Source: Ignavibacteria bacterium (GTDB lineage Bacteria; Bacteroidota; Ignavibacteria; Kapaibacteriales; Kapaibacteriaceae). From it: 49,282 nt of DNA. Location: the NCBI GenBank assembly GCA_013204605.1, contig JABMNI010000065.1, positions 1 through 49,282 on the forward strand, given 5' to 3'. The notes under the pieces are model-generated. The model saw only the letters and a program-made list of their open reading frames with translations, was not told the DNA's origin and made no database searches. Position 1 is the stretch's first letter. Each line of letters begins with the position of its first letter. A program made the position numbers and the translations under genes. This document shows, in pieces, positions 16,043-25,460 of the stretch.

Positions 16043-17968
16043 TTATTCTGGCGTGGACACCGTTATCCAAATGCTTCGATTGAGAAAGCGTCCTTGCGGC
16101 GTTACGTCGGATAACTTTGTCTCCTTGGTGCCAACGGAGACCTTGAATTTGTTCCCGCTCAACGACCGGATGTACTGTTCCGTGTTTGCCGCGCGCAGTT
16201 CCGACAATTTTTTATTGCGTTCTTCAGATCCTAAAATGTCGGCGCTACCAAGAATAGAAATGGTAGATCCCGTCGGCAGTCTTTCAACCAACTGACTAAG
16301 CAAATCTTTTACAACTGGTGAAAGGTCGCCACTATTGTACTCAAACCGAAGGCACGCTTCAAAGCCCGAAGCTTTCAACGCAATAGTCCTGCGCGGAAGT
16401 TTTGAAAGGTCGATCAGCGTATCGAGTTCGGCTACGGCACCGTCGGAACTGGCTTGCACTTTTACCGACACTTCAGGCTGACTCGTAGTAAGCGGCAAAG
16501 CAAATTCCACGTTTGCGCGTGGAGAATTCTGCGAGAAAACTGTATCGGTGCTGCCAATTTTCACGTGAATCTTCGACGAAATATTTCTCTGCGGATCGCC
16601 ACCCATAAGTCGGGCAAGTACATACATTGATCCGCGTAATTCGGCAAAGTATTCAGTGTTCACCCAACGTTGCAGTGGTGCGTTCTGCACCTGAATGTCT
16701 ACGCGTCGGTTCTCGGCGCGACCACCGGCAAATTCTGAATTCGACGGAATTTTTGGCGCTACACCGGCCGAAGTAGAAATTCGCGACTCTGCAATTCCTA
16801 ACCGCACCAACGCAGACTTTACAGATTCAACCCTTGCCGAAGCCACTGCTACGTTTTCGGTTTCGCCCTGATTGCTACTTGCACCAATCAGTTGAATTGT
16901 TGCATTGGGATTTTCATTTACAATGGTTGCAATACGTGGCAACAACCATGCATGAGCTTCAACAGGATTGGCACTCAGCTTCGATCCATCGTGCGTTAAT
17001 CGATACGAGGCCGGAATTGCAGCCGAGGCACTATCAAAAAACACAGCGTTAACAATTGGTACCGTTGCAAGTAACACATTACCCGTTACAACCTGACCCG
17101 AAAATTGCGATGTTTCAATTGCTAGTCGAAGTGGCGCAAAGGCAATCGGTGTGGGTACATCAGGTGGGGGAGGCGGAGCCTCAATTTGAGGAACAGAAGT
17201 TTTTCCAACGGAGAATCGCAGGCCAACTTCGGCGCGAATTCCAAACAACTTCCAAGGTGAATCAATTACAAGGTTGTTGAAAAAATAATCAGCACTTACC
17301 TGCGCAGTGAATGACGTTTTATCAGATAATGGGAACAGTGTTTCAGCCCCAACCGTTCCACCTATCAACATCGAACTTCTGGTGGTAAAGGCTTGGTCTT
17401 GAATTGTTCGTTCCTGAAACCGGTCACTACCCACTATAAACGTTGCATCTGCAGGTGAGACAATCGATTCGCTCTGCACAAATCTGCTAGTTATTGGGAG
17501 TGCAATTCTGGGTCCCACAACGAGCCCCAAAGCCCGTTTCTCAAAAGTTCCAATCAGTGGAATGCGCACATCCGCTTGAATTTCCAAAAACGAAAGCTGG
17601 GTTTGTAGTTGTAATTCGGTGGAAACGGGCTGTTCGGAGCCTGTTAGTGGGTCGCGAGCAGGGTAGAGGTTGGCGGTGGTGAATGTGCCACCACGTCCGG
17701 CGTAGGAAGCTGAAAAACCCAACCCCAGGGCCGTGGAGAGTGGCAGGTCCAGCCCAAGTTGCGCAACAAATCCTATCCCACTTCCGGATGTGTGTTGTCC
17801 GCAGTTTAGGATGTCGGCATTACCTGTTACATCTGCTGAATGCGCTGAATACACAGGTCCGGCTTGCAACCTTAAGCCGAGCTGCTCCGTGTAAACTTGC
17901 GAGTGGAGATTTATAGTGAGAAGCAGTAGCGTGGCGAACAAAAGGGAGGCGGTACTTTTCGATGTCAT
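16043..17968 (-). CDS. Outer-membrane beta-barrel protein with two OmpA-like domains
   Basis: A 641-residue outer-membrane protein. A signal peptide (about 1-23) is followed by a beta-barrel region (about 28-255) of the porin-like type common in Bacteroidota. A Pro-rich linker (about 260-275) follows, then an OmpA-like peptidoglycan-binding domain (about 300-430, ending with GRAENRRVDIQVQ). A further region with beta strands leads to a second OmpA-like domain (about 538-641, LRFEYNSGDLS, later FLNRSIWITV). Two such domains on one chain are unusual; most OmpA proteins have one. It probably ties the outer membrane to the cell wall. It is the most downstream of a minus-strand run that includes DUF5683, RidA and an FtsB-like gene. 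Confidence 0.85.
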   Translation of the reverse strand: MTSKSTASLLFATLLLLTINLHSQVYTEQLGLRLQAGPVYSAHSADVTGNADILNCGQHTSGSGIGFVAQLGLDLPLSTALGLGFSASYAGRGGTFTTANLYPARDPLTGSEQPVSTELQLQTQLSFLEIQADVRIPLIGTFEKRALGLVVGPRIALPITSRFVQSESIVSPADATFIVGSDRFQERTIQDQAFTTRSSMLIGGTVGAETLFPLSDKTSFTAQVSADYFFNNLVIDSPWKLFGIRAEVGLRFSVGKTSVPQIEAPPPPPDVPTPIAFAPLRLAIETSQFSGQVVTGNVLLATVPIVNAVFFDSASAAIPASYRLTHDGSKLSANPVEAHAWLLPRIATIVNENPNATIQLIGASSNQGETENVAVASARVESVKSALVRLGIAESRISTSAGVAPKIPSNSEFAGGRAENRRVDIQVQNAPLQRWVNTEYFAELRGSMYVLARLMGGDPQRNISSKIHVKIGSTDTVFSQNSPRANVEFALPLTTSQPEVSVKVQASSDGAVAELDTLIDLSKLPRRTIALKASGFEACLRFEYNSGDLSPVVKDLLSQLVERLPTGSTISILGSADILGSEERNKKLSELRAANTEQYIRSLSGNKFKVSVGTKETKLSDVTPQGRFLNRSIWITVSTPE

Positions 17969-17996
17969 AGGGAGTGTTTAGGTGTGATGTGCAAAT

Positions 17997-18581
17997 CTAC
18001 CAACGATACGCCAAGTTCAGGGCAAGGACGCTTGATTTGGATGGACCCATGCCCAAGGAAAGATCGTCGGAAACATCAAAGTCGAACAAATGCGCACCTA
18101 CGTAAGAGTCTACGGCGGCCAGCGCGTACGCGGCCAGAAAAACTACGCCCGACACGTCACGATTGTCACGATACGTTTCACGTTGAGATTTTAGGAGTTG
18201 GATGGTGGCAGCGTTTTGACCCGTTGCCACGGCATTGTCAACCTGAGTTGAGAGAGAGTTGAAATTGGAGTTGTTCGTAAAAAACAAATACGCTGTAAAC
18301 ACACAGGTTCCCGTGAAAATTGGAATCTTCCAATACTGTTCGTTGTAGAATTGTCCGAGGCCTGGAAAAGCGAGTGAATACAAAACCGCCGTTGTTGGAT
18401 TTTTGCTAGGCTGATGAGCAAGAGCTGTAGAAATTGAAGGGGGAGGGGTTGAGTCGACAAATGTCTGCGGGGAATTATCTGATGCGATTGCTGTGTTGCT
18501 AAGTGACGTGCCTTGCATCAAAAAAAATACGAGCGTTAACACAACCACTTGCAGCGAAAATGCGCGAGTAAGTTTAGACAC
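17997..18581 (-). CDS. DUF5683-type membrane protein
   Basis: A 194-residue protein with a GTG start that overlaps the ridA stop by eight bases. A signal-like hydrophobic N-terminus (about 10-30) is followed by a Ser/Thr/Pro-rich stretch, then AVLYSLAFPGLGQFYNEQYWKIPIF with helices on either side. That block (PGLGQ-YN-YWK) is the signature of DUF5683, a family of short membrane proteins common in Bacteroidota with unknown function. The tail ends in a long helix and a short Arg-Trp end. It sits next to cell-envelope genes, so an envelope role is plausible. Confidence 0.82.
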   Translation of the reverse strand: MSKLTRAFSLQVVVLTLVFFLMQGTSLSNTAIASDNSPQTFVDSTPPPSISTALAHQPSKNPTTAVLYSLAFPGLGQFYNEQYWKIPIFTGTCVFTAYLFFTNNSNFNSLSTQVDNAVATGQNAATIQLLKSQRETYRDNRDVSGVVFLAAYALAAVDSYVGAHLFDFDVSDDLSLGMGPSKSSVLALNLAYRW

Positions 18582-18951
18582 AGGCTACAACTTCGATTTC
18601 TACTAATGCGCCTTTTGGAAGGGCCGATACCTCCACAGCGCTGCGTGCCGGAAGGTGCGATGCAAAGTGTAGAGCGTATACCGAGTTCATCTGCGCGAAG
18701 TCAGCCATGGAGGTCAAAAAGACCGTTGTTTTCACCACATTCTGAAGTGTAAGTTGCTTCGACTGCAGGATGGTTTTGATGTTGACAAAAATCTGCTCAG
18801 TTTGCTCTTCAACATTCGATCCTATCAGAACGCCATCGGGAGTGAGTGCAATTTGACCGCTCAGAAACATAAACGTGCCTCCCGCAGCAACGGCGTGGGA
18901 GTATGGTCCGATGGCCTGAGGGGCACCTTCAGATATAATTGGTTCGATCAT
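18574..18951 (-). CDS. ridA: RidA-family enamine/imine deaminase
   Basis: A 125-residue protein of the RidA (YjgF/YER057c/UK114) family, which in characterised members hydrolyses reactive enamine/imine intermediates made by PLP enzymes and so prevents damage to transaminases. Family marks are the early QAIGPYSHAV, the SGQIAL strand, the long central helix, and the C-terminal ARSAVEVSALPKGALVEIEVVA, in which the Arg is the conserved substrate-binding residue. It overlaps the FtsB-like gene by four bases (ATGA) and the DUF5683 gene by eight. Confidence 0.95.
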   Translation of the reverse strand: MIEPIISEGAPQAIGPYSHAVAAGGTFMFLSGQIALTPDGVLIGSNVEEQTEQIFVNIKTILQSKQLTLQNVVKTTVFLTSMADFAQMNSVYALHFASHLPARSAVEVSALPKGALVEIEVVACV

Positions 18952-19268
18952 TCTATAGTGTCGCGTTTGATAATAAAAACTTCCTCATTTGCACGCACAT
19001 ACCCATAACGTTCGCGGGCAAGTCTTTCAATTTCAGTTGAATCAGTTTGGAGATTTGAGATTACTCCGCGCAATGAATCTTCAACCTGTCTCATCTCATT
19101 GAATTTCGTTTCCAAGTTTGCCTGTTCAGATTGAAGGCTGACGCGTTGTAAGAGTCCGTGGTCGGAAAACAATACAAAGGCTGCAACAATTGTGATAAGC
19201 ATACCAATGATGATGGCGCGCTTCCGCGTCATAGTCATTTTTTGATCCTTTACTTCAGCTAGTTTCAT
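18948..19268 (-). CDS. FtsB/DivIC-family septum formation initiator
   Basis: A 106-residue single-pass membrane protein: short basic cytoplasmic N-terminus, a membrane helix (about 17-37), then a periplasmic coiled coil (about 40-85) ending in the family motif IERLARERYGYVRANEEVFII. Proteins of this group bridge FtsL and FtsQ/DivIB in the divisome. The start at 19268 gives a normal length; an internal ATG ten codons later is also possible. It overlaps ridA by four bases. Confidence 0.88.
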   Translation of the reverse strand: MKLAEVKDQKMTMTRKRAIIIGMLITIVAAFVLFSDHGLLQRVSLQSEQANLETKFNEMRQVEDSLRGVISNLQTDSTEIERLARERYGYVRANEEVFIIKRDTIE

Positions 19269-19275
19269 TGACCGT

Positions 19276-20511
19276 CTATCTATTGAAAATCATGCGAATA
19301 GGAGCTCCGGTTTTTGGCAATATTATTAGACCCAAAACACCGGTTGAAGTTGGAGACAATGGCAGAGCAAAATCAGCAACGGAGACTACATTGTTCTCAA
19401 TAATTTTTCGACCTAAAATGTCAACAACTACTACCACGCCCTCACCTTGCGTGGCTGTGTGAACAACGAGATTATTGTTCTCTACTCGAAGCGATGCTAC
19501 CCCCGCTTTTTCTTCGCTCACTGAAGTGAAATCATCCAAGTTGTATACGTAAACACCGGCCGAATCCGCAATTGTAGAGGGGATGTAATAGGCTACGGCC
19601 CATCCGCCATCCATTACACAATTCAACGTGGTGTTAGGCGCAGCCTTTCCAGGGAGCGGGTAGGCGGTTTCAATCCACACTGAATCATTCGCCTCAAGAC
19701 GGTACATCTGGAATTGTTCATCTTGAATTGCAAACGCAATTAATCTGCGACCGTCACCTGCAACTTCCGCAATTGGCAACACGGCCATATCGGTCCATGC
19801 TCCGTGATCTTCCCACATGTTTTTGGAAACAGAAAATGTCATTACGCCCTTCACAGTTCCAACGTAAGCCTTACCCTCAATAAGTTCCAGAACCAATACA
19901 GCCGGGTTAGGCATGGCCGTTGGGGGGATTCCATTCATGGCATCTTGCCATTCTGCACCGGAATTTGTTGACACTTTCAGTAAGCCCCCTTGCAGAAGTA
20001 CCATCATGAATTCATCGGTGATAATCAGCTGCTTGATCTTGGTAAATTGATCTGTAGAAACTGAAATTTTCGTGGTTGCATCGCCCCGCTTGTAAATTAC
20101 CGGGCTATCTGTACCAATGTAGTAGTCGTTCTTGTATGAGGTTACGCACGTGGCCATCTTGCCTTCGGAAGGTATGGTATCGAATGGCGTCCAAACCGTT
20201 CCACTCTGGGTGTAATATCCTATAAAGGGGGCTGTGGGGTCGGGTTGTGCTACTGTTATGGTGACTGTGTTAAGCACTTCCGTAATGCCACGAATGCTGC
20301 CGGGCAAGGTTAACACAGTGTCCCATAAAATACCATGATTATATGACGACAACGTGCTATTCGAGAAGAGGTACAGAGTGTTGGAAGTTCGGGCAACCTT
20401 GGTGGTAGGTCCGGTGTTGTGGGGGAATGTGAACTCCCATGGACGCTGGCATACAGCATTGGCACACGCAATAACAAGAACTAGCAAAACTGAGGTGCAA
20501 AACTTACGCAT
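19276..20511 (-). CDS. Secreted protein with a T9SS-like C-terminal domain (propeller-like)
   Basis: Started at the ATG at 20511, which opens a signal peptide (MRKFCTSVLLVLVIACANAVCQ); the open frame extends 11 codons further upstream without a signal-like sequence. The 411-residue protein is beta-rich, with repeated short segments of sensor/propeller type (for example KWTDM-like and SPVIYKRGD strands), but I cannot count blades. The last 75 residues (SLRVENNNLVVHT...VVDILGRKIIENN...) have the three-strand layout and internal DILGR typical of type IX secretion sorting domains. It is probably exported by T9SS to the cell surface. It shares the region with a second such gene. Confidence 0.75.
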   Translation of the reverse strand: MRKFCTSVLLVLVIACANAVCQRPWEFTFPHNTGPTTKVARTSNTLYLFSNSTLSSYNHGILWDTVLTLPGSIRGITEVLNTVTITVAQPDPTAPFIGYYTQSGTVWTPFDTIPSEGKMATCVTSYKNDYYIGTDSPVIYKRGDATTKISVSTDQFTKIKQLIITDEFMMVLLQGGLLKVSTNSGAEWQDAMNGIPPTAMPNPAVLVLELIEGKAYVGTVKGVMTFSVSKNMWEDHGAWTDMAVLPIAEVAGDGRRLIAFAIQDEQFQMYRLEANDSVWIETAYPLPGKAAPNTTLNCVMDGGWAVAYYIPSTIADSAGVYVYNLDDFTSVSEEKAGVASLRVENNNLVVHTATQGEGVVVVVDILGRKIIENNVVSVADFALPLSPTSTGVLGLIILPKTGAPIRMIFNR

Positions 20512-20578
20512 AATTATCTCTGAAGTGTTTTCGGAACTAGGCAATCTACAACGTTAATTCGACTACGAAAAGTCGATG

Positions 20579-21826
20579 TTAGCGTTGTATTGTTACAGGC
20601 ACCGCGTAAGTAGTGCTGCTCGTCTTTGCCAACAAGAAGTATTGTCCGCACGGCAATACACTAACATCCAGATTAGCGCTGCCATCAAAGCGCTGCGTAA
20701 GCCAGGTCATCCCCAATGCATCTGAAATTGTTACGTGAACGTTTTGCAATTCGGTGGTGCGTATCGATAAAGCATCGGCAACCGGATTTGGCCAAATTGA
20801 AACCTGCACGGGAGCCAATTGTACATCATCCACCCCAACGGCTACTGCATGTTGGGCTTCATAGATACCGCGTGTAGTTTCGTCGTTGCCACGATGGTAC
20901 ACAAAAAGCCGATCGTTGATAACTGCAATTGAACGTCTTTGCACGGAATTGAACGTTGGAAGTCCGAATGAACTTACAAGCTGCCAAGATTCCTGCCAGC
21001 TCTGTCTGGAGCACACAGACTGTGAACCGTCCAATGTTGAAAACACACCGAATAGGACGCTACCATACGAGATTAAGGAGTTCGGACTTTCCGTAATCTG
21101 CGCGTATTGCACAAGTCCGGTCGACTCAACAACCCATGAGCGCGATTGCACATCAAACCAACACGTTCCTCTAAGTCCACCAGCCCATATTTTCCCAGCA
21201 TTCGATTCAACGCAATTAAGATTTCCAATTTCGGCTGGCGATGGAGAAGGGTTCCACTTAATCCCACGATCCGATGACCAAACTGTTTGTTCCGTGCCAA
21301 CGGCAATCCAGATACCTTGCGCCATAGCTACATCATTTATCGACCCAACTGAATTTGGCAGCCGAGATTCCTTCCACGTTATACCCTGATCATCGCTGAC
21401 ATTGATGGTTCGACCAGTGGAAATTGCTACCAACCGCGAATCGTCTAAAATCACATCAACAATTTTTGTCATTGGTTCGATGGCAAATGCCGAAGCCGTA
21501 CGCCACGTTGCCCCATCATCAGCAGATCTTAAAACTACTGTAGCGCCACTTTCATTATTGGGTGCCAACGCTATCATAGTTCCGTTCGAAGTTTCAGAGA
21601 TGGATTGCGCGCCTCTAGGAAACTGACTTGTGATGTCGTTCCATGAGTACCCGAGGTCAGTTGAACGAAACACATTGGTCTCGTTGTAGTGAAATAGTAC
21701 CGAGCCCTTGGCATACAATTTTGCCTCGGAACCGAGGTCGCGATTGTTTAACCTATCCCATTGTCCACACATTAAATTAAGTGTGGAAAACGTGATCAAG
21801 AGTAGTATTGTAGAGAGCTGCTGCAT
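20579..21826 (-). CDS. Secreted YCF48/BNR-type beta-propeller protein with T9SS-like tail
   Basis: A 415-residue protein with a signal peptide (about 1-21). At least five repeats follow with the Asp-box/BNR pattern (RSTDLGYSWNDI, RSADDGATWRTA, NVSDDQGITWKE, WSSDRGIKWNP), as in YCF48-like and sialidase-type propellers. After about residue 335 comes a T9SS-type sorting domain beginning VSIWPNPVADALSI, with ISDALGMTW inside and PVTIQR at the end. Export to the surface by the Por system is likely. Function unknown. It is followed by another T9SS-tailed gene (19276-20511) with no sequence similarity that I can see beyond the tail. Confidence 0.85.
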   Translation of the reverse strand: MQQLSTILLLITFSTLNLMCGQWDRLNNRDLGSEAKLYAKGSVLFHYNETNVFRSTDLGYSWNDITSQFPRGAQSISETSNGTMIALAPNNESGATVVLRSADDGATWRTASAFAIEPMTKIVDVILDDSRLVAISTGRTINVSDDQGITWKESRLPNSVGSINDVAMAQGIWIAVGTEQTVWSSDRGIKWNPSPSPAEIGNLNCVESNAGKIWAGGLRGTCWFDVQSRSWVVESTGLVQYAQITESPNSLISYGSVLFGVFSTLDGSQSVCSRQSWQESWQLVSSFGLPTFNSVQRRSIAVINDRLFVYHRGNDETTRGIYEAQHAVAVGVDDVQLAPVQVSIWPNPVADALSIRTTELQNVHVTISDALGMTWLTQRFDGSANLDVSVLPCGQYFLLAKTSSTTYAVPVTIQR

Positions 21827-21919
21827 GTTTGTACGTAAATATACGCACTTATTTATGGATTGTCAATTAAAATTATGCACTAACTGTTAAGTGCAATAAA
21901 CAAAGTTAGTTAAAACTAT

Positions 21920-21937
21920 ACACTTTATGCAAAGTGT
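21920..21937 (-). terminator. AT-rich hairpin downstream of gcvP
   Basis: ACACTTT, a 4-base loop and AAAGTGT form a 7-bp stem in the 150-base gap after the gcvP stop. On the minus strand it is followed by a T-rich stretch (ATAGTTTTAACT). A second weak dyad, GCACT/AGTGC, lies near 21873-21890. A weak terminator is plausible; the stem is AT-rich. The rest of this gap shows nothing else. Confidence 0.3.
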
Positions 21938-21977
21938 CAAGCACATTGTACATTATTCAATAATCAAGCCAAAAATA

Positions 21978-24863
21978 TCAAACATCGGCGTAGGCTTCTA
22001 CCGGTGGGCAAGTACACACAAGTACACGGTCACCATACGCGTTATCCACACGGCCAACGCTCGGCCAAAACTTACGTTCCTTAACCCACGGCGCCGGGAA
22101 GGCAGCCTGTTGCCGCGTGTATGGATGGTTCCATTCGTCAGCCGAGACAACGAACATTGTATGTGGGGCGTTCTTCAGCGGGTTATCCTTAGGGTCCATT
22201 TCGCCGCTACAAACAGCCTCTAATTCTTCATGAATGCGCAGCATAGCATCGCAAAAACGGTCTAGTTCAGCCTTGTTTTCACTTTCGGTAGGTTCAATCA
22301 TCATGGTCCCCGCAACTGGGAACGACACCGTAGGCGCGTGAAAACCGTAATCCATCAACCTCTTAGCAATATCTTCAACTTCAATTCCGCCACGCTGTTT
22401 GAACTCGCGCATATCCACAATCATCTCATGCGCACAACGCCCTTCCGAGCCTGTATACAAAATCCGGAAAGCCCCTTCCAATCGACTTTTAATATAATTG
22501 GCGTTCAGAATTGCCTGTTTTGTTGAGTTCACCAAGCCCTCTGTGCCCATCATTCTGATGTAGGCCCAGCTGATCAAAAGTATCGATGCCGAGCTCCATG
22601 GCGCTGCACTTACGGCATAACTACGGTCGTAGCCAAATTGATTTTTTAGACTGTCATCTTTTAGGAATACGTGGCCGGGTAGGTAGGGGGCTAGGTGTGA
22701 CGTAACACAGATTGGACCCATTCCAGGGCCGCCGCCGCCATGTGGAATGCAAAATGTTTTGTGCAGGTTTAAGTGGCAAACGTCGGCTCCAATTATCCGC
22801 GGACTTGTTAACCCAACCTGTGCATTCATGTTTGCACCGTCCATATACACCAAACCACCATGTTGATGGATGATGGAACAGATTTCCTTTATAGGTTCTT
22901 CGAAAACTCCGTGAGTTGAAGGATACGTTACCATCAAGGCTGATAAGATTTCTGAGTTCGCTTCGGCCTTTGCCCTAAGGTCATCTACGTCGATGTGCCC
23001 CTGGGCATCGCTTTTTACCACCACAACCTTCATACCCGTCATAACCGCCGAAGCGGGATTAGTGCCATGTGCACTAGCGGGAATGAGCACAACATTTCGA
23101 TTGCCGCCACCATTTGCCTGATGATAGCGGTGTATGGCCAACAGCCCGGCATATTCACCCTGCGCACCGGCGTTTGGCTGCAGCGAACAGGCATCAAAGC
23201 CCGTTATCTCACATAAAAATCGATCTAGTTCCGCGAATACAACTTGATAACCTTGCGTCTGACTCAACGGGGCAAATGGATGAATTTCATTGAATGCCGG
23301 CCACGTAACGGGCATCATTTCGGCAGTCGCATTCAACTTCATTGTGCACGAACCCAACGGAATCATGGAGTGCACAAGGGAAAGATCTTTGTTTTCAAGT
23401 CGCTTCATGTAGCGCAGTAGTTCGTGCTCGCTTCGGTTAGTGTTGAACACGGGGTGCGTTAGGTACGAGGACATTCTTCTAAGTGTTAATGGAAAACCTG
23501 ATTTGGCTGAACTGATCAAACCCGTGATTTCAGGAATTTCGGCGCCGCTGTTTTTGGCAAAAATCGATAGAATGTCTAGCACATCTTGAGGCGTAGTTGT
23601 TTCATCAAGCGAGATTCCCACATGATCTCCAGTCACGAAGTACCGGAAGTTGATTGCTTTCGGTTCGGCAATAGCCTTGATTTGGGCGGCGTTGCACGTA
23701 ACTTGAATAGTATCGAACCAAGTGTTGTTTTCCGTGGTGAATCCAAGCATTGCCAACCCATCAACCAACGCCGATGTAAGCGTAGTAACACGTTCCGCTA
23801 AGCCCCTTAACCCACTTGGACCGTGGTATACGGCGTACATAGCGGCCACATTTGCAAGTAGTGCCTGCGCAGTACAAATATTCGAGGTGGCTTTATCGCG
23901 ACGGATATGCTGCTCGCGAGTTTGCAAGGCCATCCGATATGCAACGTTTCCGTGCACATCGGTGCTAACGCCGATTATTCTGCCGGGAATTAGACGCTTA
24001 AACTGTTCCCTGGTAGCCAGAAACGCAGCATGGGGTCCGCCGTACCCAAGGGGCACTCCAAACCGCTGCGACGAGCCAATGGCTACGTCGGCACCAAACT
24101 CTCCCGGGGGCACCAACACTGTCAACGCCAGCAGGTCTGTACCCACAGTAACCAGCGCGCCCACATCATGAGCTGCTTGGCAAAACGCGGCATAGTCATG
24201 TACAGAACCGTCTCCGGCCGGGTACTGCAAATAGGCTCCAAAATACTCGTTGGTGAACGTGAAACTGTCCCAATTACCCACTTCAATGTTTATGTTAAGG
24301 GGCTCAGCACGCGTCATAAGAACATCCAGAGTTTGTGGATGCACATTTTTGTTCACGAACATTTTTGTGGCTGTTTTTACTTCTGCGCTGCGCGCAGCAA
24401 ACATCAGGTGCATGGCTTCGGCAGCAGCTGTGGCCTCGTCGAGCAATGATGCACCGGCAATTTCCATCTTGGTCAGGTCGATTATCATCGACTGGTAATT
24501 GAGTAAACTCTCAAGGCGTCCTTGAGCAATCTCGGCCTGATATGGCGTGTACTGGGTGTACCAACCTGGATTTTCAACTATGTTTCGCAAAATCACGGGC
24601 GGGGTGATGGTGTTGTAGTATCCCATGCCGATGTAGGTTTTGCCAACTATGTTCATTGCTGCAAGGCGTTTGGCTTCGGCAAGTAACTCCGCCTCGGTTA
24701 GAGCTTCCGGAAGATCTAAATCTTCTGTGAGCCTAATTCCAGCAGGCACGGTCTCGGCGATGAGCGAATCCATACTAGGTGCGCCAACAACACGGAGCAT
24801 AAGATCAATGTCCTGCTCACTTAAACTATTGTGACGAGGCTCGAATTTATCTTTATACAGCAT
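21978..24863 (-). CDS. gcvP: Glycine dehydrogenase (decarboxylating), P-protein
   Basis: A 961-residue single-chain P-protein of the glycine cleavage system, which decarboxylates glycine and passes the aminomethyl group to the lipoyl H-protein. It has the full-length homodimeric form (two homologous halves), not the split alpha/beta form. The N-half contains [19 protein letters not shown]. The C-half holds the PLP-lysine motif [21 protein letters not shown] and SLIHSM-like [17 protein letters not shown]. The ATG at 24863 matches family length better than a TTG seven codons upstream. No gcvT or gcvH is adjacent, so they must lie elsewhere. A promoter-like element stands about 55 bases upstream. 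I looked for a glycine riboswitch in the leader and saw none. Confidence 0.97.
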   Translation of the reverse strand: MLYKDKFEPRHNSLSEQDIDLMLRVVGAPSMDSLIAETVPAGIRLTEDLDLPEALTEAELLAEAKRLAAMNIVGKTYIGMGYYNTITPPVILRNIVENPGWYTQYTPYQAEIAQGRLESLLNYQSMIIDLTKMEIAGASLLDEATAAAEAMHLMFAARSAEVKTATKMFVNKNVHPQTLDVLMTRAEPLNINIEVGNWDSFTFTNEYFGAYLQYPAGDGSVHDYAAFCQAAHDVGALVTVGTDLLALTVLVPPGEFGADVAIGSSQRFGVPLGYGGPHAAFLATREQFKRLIPGRIIGVSTDVHGNVAYRMALQTREQHIRRDKATSNICTAQALLANVAAMYAVYHGPSGLRGLAERVTTLTSALVDGLAMLGFTTENNTWFDTIQVTCNAAQIKAIAEPKAINFRYFVTGDHVGISLDETTTPQDVLDILSIFAKNSGAEIPEITGLISSAKSGFPLTLRRMSSYLTHPVFNTNRSEHELLRYMKRLENKDLSLVHSMIPLGSCTMKLNATAEMMPVTWPAFNEIHPFAPLSQTQGYQVVFAELDRFLCEITGFDACSLQPNAGAQGEYAGLLAIHRYHQANGGGNRNVVLIPASAHGTNPASAVMTGMKVVVVKSDAQGHIDVDDLRAKAEANSEILSALMVTYPSTHGVFEEPIKEICSIIHQHGGLVYMDGANMNAQVGLTSPRIIGADVCHLNLHKTFCIPHGGGGPGMGPICVTSHLAPYLPGHVFLKDDSLKNQFGYDRSYAVSAAPWSSASILLISWAYIRMMGTEGLVNSTKQAILNANYIKSRLEGAFRILYTGSEGRCAHEMIVDMREFKQRGGIEVEDIAKRLMDYGFHAPTVSFPVAGTMMIEPTESENKAELDRFCDAMLRIHEELEAVCSGEMDPKDNPLKNAPHTMFVVSADEWNHPYTRQQAAFPAPWVKERKFWPSVGRVDNAYGDRVLVCTCPPVEAYADV

Positions 24864-24918
24864 AGGGGGTGGGATTATTAACAAAGAAACGCCCGTGCCC
24901 GGTAAACGGACAAGAGCG

Positions 24919-24926
24919 CAAAATTA
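24919..24926 (-). promoter_or_regulatory. Putative -7 element of gcvP (TAATTTTG)
   Basis: A complete match to TAnnTTTG on the minus strand, with TTG 16 bases upstream of it. This gives a leader of roughly 50 bases. The leader holds no recognisable riboswitch fold. Confidence 0.4.
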
Positions 24927-24954
24927 ACAGTGTTACGTGAAACAATCGAATAAT

Positions 24955-25296
24955 TTAATCATGATCCTCATGATCTTCGTCACGATACTTGCAGCAGTCA
25001 GGAAGCTTGCTGTACGCTTTGTTGTCGGCCTTTAGGTCTTCAACATCATAGCCTGCGCTTAACACGGCAGTAGAAATTGATTTTTTGTTTGTTTTCTCAT
25101 CGTCGAAAACCACAGTAAATTTTTTCGTCTTTTTATCCCAGTCAGCGCTGCTAACGCCTTCAACCTGCTCAGCGGCCTTAACAATGCGTTTTTTGCAAGA
25201 TCCGCAATTGCCAGAAACCTTCATAGTCAGCGTTTGCTCGGCTGCAATCATGGTTAACGGCATCAAAAGTGCCGCTAAAATCAAGATAATTTTCAT
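24955..25296 (-). CDS. Secreted heavy-metal-associated (HMA) domain protein
   Basis: A 113-residue protein with a signal peptide (about 1-18) and a single HMA ferredoxin-like domain (about 21-88). The metal-binding loop reads VSGNCGSCKKRI, a GxCxxC motif as in MerP, CopZ and P-type ATPase N-terminal domains. The C-terminal tail (CCKYRDEDHEDHD) is rich in Cys, His and acidic residues and could bind further metal. It probably carries copper, zinc or a similar cation in the periplasm, but its partner is not in the window. It lies just upstream of gcvP on the same strand, 91 bases apart, with no evident shared role. Confidence 0.85.
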   Translation of the reverse strand: MKIILILAALLMPLTMIAAEQTLTMKVSGNCGSCKKRIVKAAEQVEGVSSADWDKKTKKFTVVFDDEKTNKKSISTAVLSAGYDVEDLKADNKAYSKLPDCCKYRDEDHEDHD

Positions 25297-25417
25297 GTAT
25301 TACTCCAGTTAGTGTGATGTATTGCTTGAGTGTCTAATCAGCAGTGTTGTTACGACGCATTTCCACCGATTTCATTTCAACTTGAAGGTAAAAGGCAGTA
25401 AGGTAGACGGATAGCCA

Positions 25418-25425
25418 TATTTTTG
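25418..25425 (+). promoter_or_regulatory. Putative -7 element of fumC (TATTTTTG)
   Basis: TATTTTTG on the plus strand fits TAnnTTTG and lies 35 bases before the fumC ATG, which also has an AAGGA ribosome-binding site. No -33 box at the expected distance was seen. Confidence 0.38.
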
Positions 25426-25460
25426 TAATTCAACGACAGTAATTTTCTAGACAAGGAACC

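Noticed and set aside
23722-24171. 149-codon plus-strand open frame inside gcvP
   Set aside because: It is antisense to conserved P-protein sequence, and its composition mirrors the gcvP codons.
24864-24954. Glycine riboswitch upstream of gcvP
   Set aside because: The roughly 90-base leader shows no tandem aptamer structure or conserved core that I can recognise.
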